NCBI RefSeq assembly: GCF_037325665.1 | Contig: NC_090255.1 | Coordinates: forward strand, 31,024,950-31,088,949 | Direction of reading: 5' to 3' | Origin: Littorina saxatilis | Lineage: Eukaryota; Mollusca; Gastropoda; Littorinimorpha; Littorinidae | DNA: 64,000 bases | Shown here: positions 1 through 16,200 of the stretch, one piece after another | Numbering within the stretch: position 1 is the first letter of the stretch | How the letters are laid out: each line of letters starts with the position of its first letter | Translations under genes and position numbers: made by a program | The notes under the pieces: generated by a model | What the model saw: the letters and a program-made list of their open reading frames with translations, nothing else | What the model was told of the DNA's origin: nothing | Databases searched by the model: none

Positions 1-268
1 CAAACAATACTAAACGACCTAACACCATAACACTGATGGTTAAACACACAAGACTGCAACAGTACAAAACCCGACACCACAAACTGCTGTTTTTCCCCCA
101 CTTTAATGATCACAAATTGCTCGTGTCGCTCTTTAAGTTGAGGTACACAAGCATTTGTTTGGGCATCAGTAAAAAGGGTAAAAACGGCGTGGCAAGCAGA
201 ACTCTCACTGTAAGATGGCCCTGAGCGTGAACAGCTCAGGATTGCAGAAGAAGGAGAAAGAGAAGGAG

Positions 269-746
269 CAGGGTTCCTGCAGGGCAGAGCTGATACAATT
301 CAATGAGTTTTCAAGGACATTTCCAGGACCAAATAAATGCTTTTCAAGGACATGATTTTCCTCAAATTAATGCAAAGCACCAAGCTTACCTTCAGTTTTT
401 CAAGTCTGCAAACTATTAGTCATTCAGTAGTTGTTTCCCTTGCCAACTTCCGGGAAGGGAAGCAACTACGGGTGACTAGTAATAGTTAGTTCGTCTACTT
501 TCGTTTTCACTCGATCTTTTATTCTCCCAAAATGTGTGTACTGTATTTGACGAAAAAAAAGGGGGTTGCATTTTTTTTAAATAAGACAAGCTGCTGACGA
601 AATGTATAGGCAACAATTTGGAAAAATCAAGTACTTTTCAATGACTATTTAACAAAACTCTATTTTCAAGCACTTTTCAAGGCCTGGAAAAGGTTTTCCA
701 ATTTTCAAGGAGTTTTCCAGGGTTCAAGGACTCTGTACGAACCCTG
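269..746. mobile_element. Short inverted-repeat DNA element (CAGGGTTC ends) beside RPLP0 exon 5
   Basis: The ends CAGGGTTCCTGCAG and (reverse complement) CAGGGTTCGTACAG are flanked by AAGGAG on both sides. The interior is rich in TTCAAGGA motifs. No coding capacity is seen. The right end stops 12 nt short of exon 5, so the intron start is essentially the target duplication. Superfamily is not certain. Confidence 0.7.
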
Positions 747-758
747 AAGGAGGTTTAC

Positions 759-6187
<5,429 letters not shown>

Positions 6188-6348
6188 CTTTGTGTGTCAG
6201 GGATTGCAGGAAAACAGCAATTTAAAGACAAGAACTGAAACAAGAAGTAGCAGAACATAATTTTAATATTGGGGAACTTAAAAAAAAAAGTGCAAGAAAA
6301 CAAATCAGATATTTCGTTTTTCAGCAAACTATTCTTATTTGTTCAGTG

Positions 6349-6637
6349 TAAGGCCTAAAAAAAAAATAGGTGTGGTTACGGTAACCCGACCTACCCTATT
6401 TTTAGGGGCCGATCCTATAACTTTTTATTACATTTGTCAAAAAAAAAGAAAAAAAGAAAAAGTGCAAAAAACGCAATGAAAGCGAAAGCGCCCGTGTCGC
6501 ACACTTATTTCCCTGTCAAGTAGGTTTAATTTGTATACATTAGAAAAAAAAAGTTAAAAAAAAAAAAAAGTGATTGCCAACCTACCTACCCTATTTTTTT
6601 TGGCTATGTTACCGTAACCACACCTATTTATTTTTTC
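6349..6637. mobile_element. Element I-a (TTACGGTAAC inverted repeats), RPLP0 intron 1
   Basis: AGGTGTGGTTACGGTAAC and its reverse complement bound an A/T-homopolymer-rich interior. The right outer AGGCC is missing. Confidence 0.82.
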
Positions 6638-6639
6638 GA

Positions 6640-6740
6640 AGTGGATTCACAACGCGCGGCGCGTTGTGAATCGCAGCGATTTACGACGCGCGGCGCTTCG
6701 AGGAGCGCTGGGATTCACAACGCGCGGTGTATTCCGATCG
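6640..6740. repeat. Palindromic GC-rich repeat (ACAACGCGCGGCGCG)
   Basis: GATTCACAACGCGCGGCGCG and its reverse recur three times here. They recur again at 7830-7894, where the hAT-like element has inserted into a copy. Its nature is unknown. Confidence 0.7.
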
Positions 6741-7077
6741 CAAAGCTTACAACAGCAACAAACAGTCAAAACCCTAAAAACATAGCACCAGTCTATTTCT
6801 TTGTCTCAGTGTCACTCTTTCACTTCCTTCACCGTACGATATCGATGCGCTGATGTCAACACAATTCCAAGTTCCGGTGGTAATCACAGTCTTCTGTGAC
6901 CACCCCAACAATCCTGTGATCACCCCACATATCTGTGATCACCATCTACTCTGACCACCCCTCTCCTTTTATTACATTACCATCATGCATGAGTGGGTAT
7001 TTTTCCAAGTGAGTTTGGGTGAGTTTTAGCAGATTTGCATTGTGGGTGTTATCTAAACAACAAAACTTGAAATGAGG

Positions 7078-7475
7078 GTCAGGCCGCAGTTTTCTCCCCC
7101 CTTTCCTAACCTAGGTGGTGGGTTCAAGTGCTAGTCTTTCGAATGAGACGAAAAACCGAGGTCCCTTCGTGTACACTACATTGGGGTGTGCACGTTAAAG
7201 ATCCCACGATTGACAAAAGGGTCTTTCCTGGCAAAATTGTATAGGCAGATAAAAATGTCCACCAAATACCCGTTTGACTTGGAATAAAGGCCGTGAAAGG
7301 TGAATGCTCGCCTAATAGGCTACTGAGCTTTACTGGCCGATGTGAATGCGTTATATATTGTGTGTAAAAAATGTCTGTTTGTCTGTCTGTCTGTAAAAAA
7401 TTCCATTTCAAACGGCAGAAATTAATATGTAAGCGCCTAGGGCTATATCTAGATTAGGCGCATAAAAAAATGATC
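7078..7475 (+). mobile_element. SINE-E copy, head truncated, RPLP0 intron 1
   Basis: It carries the SINE-E body from GGGTTCAAGTGCTAGTCTTT through ACGTTAAAGATCCCACGATT to AAGCGCCTAGGGCTATATCT, with an ATAATAATAAT tail. The tRNA-like start seen in the other copies is missing. Confidence 0.82.
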
Positions 7476-7824
7476 ACAATAATAATAATAATATTACTTA
7501 TTATGCTTTAGATCCAGAGAATCATTTATTTGCTGATTTTAATGTATTAGGCCTATAGAACATTTGCTTTTAAAAAATGCTTTAGATTAAGAGAATAATT
7601 TAATTGAAATTGTTGATTTGAATGTTTTAGTACAATTTTAATGTAATATTTCATGTTTAAAAAAATATAAATATTAAAATTACAAATGTTGGCAAACTTT
7701 ATCATGACTTCGTTGAATCTGTCTTTGCACCTTCCATTTCAATATCAGTTCCTATGTACCCTGCCATGCAAACATAGCAAATGAAAAAAAAAGAAAACAC
7801 AGACAAAAACGAACCGCCTCAAGA

Positions 7825-7894
7825 GTCGCTGCGCTGGTGAGGGCGCCGCGCTCTGTAAATCGCGGCGATTCACAACGCGCCGCGCGTTGTGAAT
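7825..7894. repeat. Second copy of the GC-rich palindromic repeat
   Basis: GATTCACAACGCGCCGCGCG forms a palindrome with the flanking TTGTGAAT and resembles 6640-6740. Its right part continues beyond the inserted transposon at 8626. Confidence 0.65.
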
Positions 7895-8279
7895 GGCTAC
7901 CAGTAAGTTCGTCACTCGGTAGATTCGTCACCGGTCCCAGTAACTTCGCCACAGTAGTCCGAGCACGGCTCTCTCTCTCTCAGTCTCTCTCTCTCTCTCC
8001 CACCTCCTTCCACCCCTCCCTCTGCTCACATTGAGTTTCTCTGCCTCCTTGACAGTGAGGTTGAAGTCGTGTGTGTGTGTGTGTTAGTGAGTGTGTGTGT
8101 GTGACGGTGTGTGTGCGATGGTGTGTGTGAGTGTTTGTGCGTGTGTACGTGCGTGTGTGTGTGTGTGTTTTAGTGAGTGTGTGTGTATGTGCGATGGTGT
8201 GTGTGAGTTTTTGTCAGTGCGTGTGTACGTGCGTGTGTGTGCGTGCGTGCGTGTCATGGATGTGGGTGTATGTACGTCC

Positions 8280-8315
<36 letters not shown>

Positions 8316-8625
8316 ACAGGCTGTTGAGAACTGCTCAATGAGTAGATCTGGGGTTTTAAAATAACAACGCTCGGACTGTGTCGTCTGAAAACTGCTCAGT
8401 TGAGAACTGCACAATGAGTAGATCTCGGGTTTTCAAATAACCTCTCTCTCTCTCCCTCTCTCTCCCTCCCTCTCTCTCTCTCTCTCTAAAAAATATGAAT
8501 CTTGAATCTCTCCCACAAATCAAACATCTGAAAGCATAAGCTCTTTAGCATAAACACCCGCCCACCCCTGCCGGTAACTTCGTCATAGGTGACGAATCTA
8601 CCGTGTGACGAACTTACTGGTAGCC
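7895..8625. mobile_element. Inverted-repeat transposon with 8-bp target duplication (hAT-like)
   Basis: Terminal repeats of about 40 bp start GGCTACCAGTAAGTTCGTCA. TTGTGAAT flanks both sides (7887-7894 and 8626-8633). The interior is mainly (GT)n and (TC)n. An 8-bp duplication fits hAT or P; no transposase is present. Confidence 0.9.
8070..8320. repeat. (GT)n and (TC)n microsatellites inside the hAT-like element
   Basis: Interrupted GTGTGTG and a clean TC run at about 8281-8311 account for all open frames in this stretch. A second TC run lies at 8441-8488. Confidence 0.95.
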
Positions 8626-8633
8626 TTGTGAAT

Positions 8634-9211
8634 CGCTTGCCTTATTTTTTGGCCTTAAGTTATGAAAATATTCGGAATAAACCATTGATTTGAAAACAGA
8701 CTTTAAACAAAGAAGCCTTAAACCTGTTGGTTAGTCACTTAGTCAGGTTAGTGTCATCACTTGCACCAGAAACTCGCCAGTAAATACAGCACCCTATACT
8801 CACATGACATGTATCATTGTATACGTGACTATCCCCCAAATTCGATTTATTCGAAAACGCACCGAGCAGTGCTGTTGATCGAACTTTGGACCTTGTATGA
8901 CCTTATGCTAATTATACCGCTTGAAATTGGCGGAGAAACAGCCAGTCTGAAGTTAATTTTACATGTCACGTGAGTATAGGATGCTGTATGTATGTCTCTG
9001 GCTGTATTTACTGGCGTGTATAAAAGAACACGTGGGTCCGAAAATTATCATTTCAAGTTCAACCACGTCTCCCACTAATAATTCTGGTACGAAATCTTCA
9101 AACCCGTAAGATAAGAACACATGGTACTCTGCCTCAAAATCTACGTTCAATAATCGTCAATTAAAACATAAATTTCAAGCAATTTCACCCGGCTCCAACA
9201 CATGGCCATAC
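8634..9211. other. RPLP0 intron 1, promoter-proximal part
   Basis: No repeat family seen elsewhere in the window is present. ACATGTCACGTGAGTATAGG and CTCACATGACATGTATCATT near 8800 and 8965 form a loose inverted pair around TACTGGCG / CGCCAGTA. No coding exon is seen. Confidence 0.4.
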
Positions 9212-9243
9212 CTATTCAGTCAAAATGTCGTCGCAAGAGGAAG
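9212..9243 (-). promoter_or_regulatory. RPLP0: Probable RPLP0 transcription start and non-coding exon 1 (5'TOP)
   Basis: On the minus strand the sequence reads CTTCCTCTTGCGACGACA and runs into TGAATAG followed by a GTATGG donor. A C followed by a pyrimidine run is the 5'TOP signature of animal ribosomal-protein mRNAs, and RPLP0 commonly has a short untranslated first exon. Exon 1 would be 9212-9243 and would splice to just upstream of the ATG at 6187. The start site is inferred from the motif alone. Confidence 0.5.
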
Positions 9244-9654
9244 TAGAACACCACGTGATTTTCCAATGAATTTCCGGTGTCTCGGCAACTCAACAATAAC
9301 TTTTACCAAGACCATCAAATCCATTTGGATACTTGTATATTTTTGTACTCCGATGTTACCGTTCGATTCCTTGCATCTATCCTGAAACGCCGAAGAAGAA
9401 GAAGAAGATTCCTTGCATCACAGTCTTGCATCCATGATTGCATGTCAAGACGACGACGACGACGAGGTTTTAACGTCCTCTTAGACCAGTTGGCCTATAT
9501 TGGGACTGTATTGGTAGTACGCTGTGAACAAGCCCGACTGATATGTGGCTGTCCGAAGTTCTTCAGTCGACACACCAGCATTGGGTTTGTCAGTCAGTCT
9601 ATGCTCATCAAAGTATCGAAATAGGATCATGATAATCAGAGACGAGAGATGATG

Positions 9655-9815
9655 CATGCGTGTCTTCCAAGCTCTGAGACTGACTTTTGCTGTGAACTTG
9701 GGATCTTTTCCGTGCGCATGTGTGCACACGGGGGTGTTCGGACACCAAAGAGAGTCCGCCAGTGCACAAAGGACTCGACTCGAGGCTCCGAGAAATAAAT
9801 CTCTCGCCGCCGCGG
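9655..9815 (-). mobile_element. Partial SINE-C/A-type fragment
   Basis: In reverse it reads AAATCTCTCGCC-type head sequence, then the module GGTGTTCGGACACC and GATCTTTTCCGTGCGCATG. It has no complete head or tail. Confidence 0.6.
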
Positions 9816-9829
9816 AACGTTTTTTTTTC

Positions 9830-9960
9830 TTCTGTATACAGGGTATGCACCTGAGTGTTTTTTCTATACTGCGGCGTTTGGCCAATATCGCTGAAAGTCA
9901 CGTGATGCTCAGCCACATCGGTAAAATTTCATAGTTTTTTTTATCATTTTCTTTAGTTTT
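9830..9960. repeat. Relative of the foldback core
   Basis: CTGTATACAGGGTATG and ATCGCTGAAAGTCACGTGAT match the element at 20878-21222 without its arms. Confidence 0.55.
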
Positions 9961-10011
9961 CAAAGAGATTCTATTTACAGTTTTGCGGCAATTTGTATTG
10001 AAGAAATAAAA

Positions 10012-10875
10012 ACAAGTCGCGTAAGGCGAAAATACAATATTTAGTCAAGTAGCTGTCGAACTCACAGAATGAAACGCAGCAAGACCGTATACTCGTGGTC
10101 CACCGCTCACGGCATAGGCAGTGAAATTGACAAGAAGAGCGCGCGAGCGGGGTAGTGGTTACGCTATGCTGCATAGCACGCTTTTCTGTACCTCTCTTCG
10201 TTTTAACTTTCTGAGCGTGTTTTTAATCCAAACATATCATATCTATATATTTTTGGAATCAGGAACCGACAAGGAATAAGATGAAAGTGTTTTTAAATTG
10301 ATTTCGAAAAAAAATTTTGATAATAATTTTTATATATTTAATTTTCAGAGCTTGTTTTTAATCCGAATATAACATATTTATATGTTTTTGGAATCAGCAA
10401 ATGATGGAGAATAAGATAAACGTAAATTTGGATCGTTTTATAAATTTTTATTTTTTTTTACAATTTTCAGATTTTTAATGACCAAAGTCATTAATTAATT
10501 TTTAAGCCACCAAGCTGAAATGCAATACCGAACCCCGGGCTTTGTCGAAGATTACTTGACTAAAATTTCAACCAATTTGGTTGAAAAATGAGGGCGTGAC
10601 AGTGCCGCCTCAACTTTCACGAAAAGCCGGATATGACGTCATCAAAGACATTTATCAAAAAAATGAAAAAAACGTATGGGGATATCAATCCCAGGAACTC
10701 TCATGTCAAATTTCATAAAGATCGGTCCAGTAGTTTGGTCTGAATCGCTCTACACGCACGCACACACACACACACACACACACATACACACACACACACA
10801 CACACACATACACCACGACCCTCGTTTCGATTCCCCCTCGATGTTAAAATATTTAGTCAAAACTTGACTAAATAT
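10012..10875 (+). mobile_element. Hairpin-ended element H, intact copy
   Basis: It is 864 bp. The subterminal ATTTAGTCAAG near the 5' end is repeated in the 3' hairpin. A (CA)n tract lies about 60 bp from the 3' end. There is no coding capacity. The architecture resembles DINE-1/pearl-type Helitron relatives, but that placement is inference. Confidence 0.88.
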
Positions 10876-11233
10876 AAAAATCAATCAAGTCCTCCTATGT
10901 CGAACCGCATACGGTTTTCCGGGATGTCTATATGAAGGCCGGTAAGCGACGCCGGCTGAGGTGAATCACGCGCTTGGTGCGAGATTGAATGGTATCGTAC
11001 TTTCCTACAGTCGTATATGCACCGGCCGGGTGCATTCCCTGTAGCTGACAGCAAAAACGCCTACAGGAAGTGCACCTACAAGGAATGCACCCACATTTGG
11101 TTGGCTTAGACCCCTTCAGGCTAAGTAACTTGACTTCAATCAATCAATCAATCAATATGAAGCTTATATAGCGCGTATTCCGTGGGTACAGTTCTAAGCG
11201 CTTGAAGCAGAATACCCGGCTTGAGAGTGAGAC

Positions 11234-11510
<277 letters not shown>

Positions 11511-12117
11511 AATTACAATTCATAATTATAAAGTAACTTTGTGATCCTGTAAACCAGAAGATAAATCATTTCGAAAAACTTTAATTATGCTGACGTTGTG
11601 CTCCAACATTAAAACGTAAGTCTTCTTCTTCTTCTTGTCGTTCGCCTTTACACTTGGAGTCCAGCTCTGGATAATTACGAAGCTGGTGGTCTTATGTAGA
11701 GCCTCCGGCCACAGGTAAAACGTAAGTCATAAACCATAACAGTTATGATCAAATAATATATCTCATTATAGGCTTAAGTTATGGAAAGATGGAGTCTATG
11801 TACATAACATTTTTCAAACAGTGTATTATCCACATTGTTCTACAAGAAAATAGTGGTAAAAATACTCAACAATCAAACACACACACAAAACATCAACAAA
11901 CAAACAACCTTGCAATGCGGACAAATTACTGTCAATAGCACAAATGTAAAAATCGTACAGTGTAAAGAACACCCATTCACTGATCATTATGTCGTTGTTT
12001 GCTTGTTATGTTGTCTTCTTGTGCTTTCTAAAAACAAACACACACAAAACAAAAACAAAAACAACAACAACACTGGAATGGTTCAATTCAAAGTCAACTT
12101 AATAACGGGAATGTTTT

Positions 12118-12416
12118 TTGTTGTTGTTTGTTTGCTTAACGCCCAGCCGACCACGAAGGGCCATATCAGGGCGGTGCTGCTTTGACATTTAACATGCGCC
12201 ACACACTGACAAGACAGAAGTCGCAGCACAGGCTTCATGTCTCACCCAGTCACATTATTCTGACACCGGACCAACCAGTCCCAGCACTAACCCCATAATG
12301 CCAGACGCCAGGCGGAGCAGCCACTAGATTGCCAATTTTAAAGTCTTAGGTATGGGCCGGGGTTCGAACGGGGCGGACGCCTTACCACCGACTAGGCCAA
12401 CGGCCGTGCCGGTGTC
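12118..12416 (-). mobile_element. SINE-D, tRNA-derived, divergent intergenic region
   Basis: In sense the head is CCGGCACGGCCGTTGGCCTA (A-box region TGGCCTAGTCGGTGGTAAGG, altered). The tail end is CCTTCGTGGTCGGCTGGGCG then TTAAGCAAACAAAC. The B-box area is partly deleted. Confidence 0.85.
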
Positions 12417-13258
12417 ACGATTTCATCTTTCGCCTGTGTACATATTTCCCCCTCGACATATACTCAAGACTGAAATGTTGTTTCCTGGTAAAATTAAGAA
12501 GTGAAATTATTTAAGGACGAAAAGCATGTCAGTTTCTTGCATGTGAAGAAAATTGGTGGTAAAATTTAATAGATTTCAACCCCAAAATCGAATTCTTCCA
12601 AAACATGTACTGAGTGGTTACGTCCCTTGAGTAAGAAGGAAACATTTTACTGAGGATGAATCAAATTTCTAAGTTAAATAAAACAAATTGGTTGGACAAA
12701 TTTGGCCCCATGAATGTAAGGTACACAAGATCGCTCATCAGTACTATCGAAGTGTGTTTTTTTGTTCAGTGTAGAGTTTATTCTAGATCAACGAGGCCGA
12801 GAAGCGAAATATCAACACGGCGAAAGATGAAAACGTCACACCGGTCCAACGGGAATGTAAATCGGAACCTAAAACAAACACAATGTTACATGGTTAATAG
12901 TATCATGCAGCTTGTACTCTTGGTACTCACTGTCTTTTATTTATTTTTCAAAATCAAATGCGATTTGGAGACCACCACGACGAGCCTTCCGTTGGAAACC
13001 GTGAGTGGGAGATCTTTTTCCACAAGGCAGCTACACTACCCTTACCACTTAACCACAACTTAATCACCCTTGCTGTACAAATGGACTCGTCCAAACACTT
13101 GGACTCGCCCTGCACTGTGACGCAAGGACTACACACTACACAGTGCGGTGAAGTCGTGCACAACATTCCATCGATGGAGGTCGAATCTGAGATCGAATTC
13201 AAGTCTCTGCGATCGCTTCTTGTGTAGATAAAAACAAAAGTAGTTTACGCATGACATA
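12417..13258 (+). other. 5' flank or leader of the cystin-like gene
   Basis: No known repeat is seen. It contains short open frames (12656-13063, 12958-13227) with no recognisable domain. The transcription start and any untranslated first exon of the cystin-like gene should be here. Confidence 0.4.
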
Positions 13259-16200
13259 ATGGGTTCGGGACCTAGCAAAGACCAGAAAGGTAAGGACACA
13301 GCGCGGGATGGGAAGTCGGAGAAGCCTGTTGCTAATGTAAATAATCAGAGCTCTCGCTCCAACCCTTTACCGCAACAACAACAACCTGCGCAGACGACAT
13401 TCATTACTCAGTCGGAGGACACGCTCGAGGACAGAAACAACAGCTGGAACGACAGCAGCAGAAACCAAAATGACCGCGGAGGGGGAGAAATTGGCAGGTC
13501 CAATGATTACGACCGGTTCCCTGCAGCGGAGGAGCAGACGACACAAAGCAGGGTGTGGAGACCGGACCAGGAATCTCAGCGCGAGTTGAACGAGGTGTTA
13601 CAGATTCCCACTGACAACAACAGGTAGGCCTAGGTAATGTTGGAATTATCGCAGTAAATCCAAAGCAGATTCCCACTGACAAAACAGGTAGGTGGGTAAT
13701 GTTGGACTCATCGCTGTAATTGTAAATTCAATCCCCTGACAACAACAGGTAGGTATGTTCTGCTTCTTCTTCCGAGTTATGAACTGCATGGGTCCTTTTG
13801 GACGTTTTAAGTTCAGCGGGTGGAGTTTTAAGTAGAGCTGGTTAAAATGGGTCTGTGGGAGGCCCAGGCTCAGTAAAAGTTTAAAACTAGTACTGTATAC
13901 ACAGTTCAGTTGGACTGATCGCTGACAACAACAGGTAGGTAATGTTGGACTTGTCGCTGTAAATTCAATCCCTCGATGTGAATTCAAAGCTCACAATCCA
14001 GTTATTGAGTTATATTTGGTACAACTTTACAAGTCATTTTCATCAAAGCAAAGAATCATTATTTTATTGACGGAATGAGCTCCAAAATTGAGAATCATTT
14101 TGGTCATTTGTGTGGAAATGACCAAAATATAAGGCCAAAAGGTGGAAGAAAACCCATACTTTTGGCCATATAATTTGTCTCTCTTTGCTTGTCACTGTAG
14201 TTCTCAAAATGATGGCGCCAATGTTTTCCTTCTAAACTGACCCCATGTAAATAAAACTCATCTATAAAGTTCATTCCATAACTCAAATGGTAATTAAAAT
14301 GACTTGTTATGCTTGCAAGAGCAAGTTCTGCAAATTCAGAGCCTTAGATTGCAGTCGCAAAACATCCCTGAATTTAAAATCTTAAAGTTCAAGATAAGTT
14401 TGGAAGGGAAATAGCTCAGTGAGTAGCAGCGCTGTCTTCAAAACCAGTTGTCTCTATCGGCGTGGGGTCGATCCGCTCGTTCAGCGAGGGACTTATTTCC
14501 CAGAGTCAACTTTGTGCAGACTCTCCTCGGTGTCTAAACACCCCCCGTGTGCACACATGCGCACGATAAAGATCCCAAGTTCACAGCCAAGGCCTCAGGG
14601 CTTGGAAACATGAATACACGCATGCAGGAAGAAAACAAATAATAGGGTAGCGCAGTACTGTATGGCAGCTGGCTTTCCCCAGTGAGAAAGCAGCCTGAAT
14701 TTCCATGAGAGTAACCTCACAGGACTATATGAAATCTTATCCTTATTCTAACCCAACAGGTACAGCAACAGGCCGGTCAACACCGTGAATCCAGTCAGAC
14801 AGGAGGACCTCCCAGAGACCTACGCACAACGAAAGCAGCGCCAGCAGTACACTGTCAACCAGCAAATGCTGATACGACAGAAGACCATTTACCGAGACCC
14901 CAAGGCATGGGAACAGGAGGGGGAGGAGGAGGAGGTAGGTCCATTAGAATGACTGATACATTTTCATACCTGGGCAGGTTGCCAACAAATCATTTTTAGA
15001 TACAGAGGTGTCGAAGTTTTGAGACTCACACCCCCCCCCCCCCCCCCCCCCCCTGCTCTCTCAGAAATTTTGTTGACAATATGAAAATGTATCTTCATTT
15101 TGAGACTGTCTCTTTTTAGACCCAAGATTGACGGGCGCAGTGGCGTGGTGGTAAGACGTCGGCCTCCTAATCGGGAGGTCGTGAGTTCGAATCCCGGTCG
15201 CTGCCGCCTGGTGGGTTAAGAATGGAGATTTTTCCGATCTCCCATGTCAACTTATGTTCAGACCTGCTAGTGACTTACAGTGATGTACATTTTAGTCGGT
15301 CTCCAGTCTCTGACCGATCCAATTTCCCCAGGACCTATAGCTTTAACCCCAGCAGGACACAGGTCCGATTAACCTACAGAAGAAGTGGTCAAGGGTCCGA
15401 TCGTTTTTGACAATGAAGCGGACATGCGGACTGTTCAATTTTCAAGAGGAAAGCTTGTTTCGGTTTTGCCAAGCGAAAGTAAACACTGCGTGAGGAAAGC
15501 TGGTTTCGGTTTTGCCAAGCGAAAGTATGCACTGCGTGTGACCAGTTTGTTGAGTGAACGAGGCACCATATGGGATCTGATTCTTTGAATTAATTTATCC
15601 TCAAGTTGGATCAAGAAGAAAAAAAGAAAACTGAACCCATATGGTGCCTCGAGTGCATTCATTGGCTCAGCAATAAATCGTTTAAACCAATGGGAACCAC
15701 CCGTGCATGTTCGCACATGCGCAAGGCATTACTTTTCATCATAATATCTGGAAAAACCGTTGTGCGTTCGAACTTGTCGACAGATGAGCAGTGAAAAAAA
15801 CCGACAACTGTTCAAATAACTTTGAAATGTGATTCAATCCTTTGAGTATCTAGTCATGACAGTCGCAGAAGGTGGAAGAATTTAAACTGAAAAATCTTTT
15901 TAAATGCGGTTTTACGAGTCGTGTTTTTGTACTATTGAAATTGCAATCTCAGGACACTGTGTCCTATTGATTTTCAGTCTTCAGGACAATTGTCCTAAAG
16001 GCTGCTAGAAAAATGTACATCACTGGACTTAACCCCCTTCGTGTGTACACGCAAGCCCACGACCAGGAAAAGATCCTGTAATCCATGTCCGAGTTCGGTG
16101 GGTTATAGAAACACAAAAATACCCTCCCCCGAAATCGGCTTATGCTGCCTGAATGACGAGGTAAAAACGGTCATACACGTAAACATCCACTCGTGCTAAA

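Noticed and set aside
8084-8414. Long open frames of Cys/Val and His/Thr repeats on both strands
   Set aside because: They are translations of GT/CA and TC/GA microsatellites inside a transposon. No gene-like composition or splice support.
12656-13227. Two overlapping open frames just upstream of the cystin-like start
   Set aside because: No recognisable domain, poor codon character and no splice link. Treated as 5' flank or leader.
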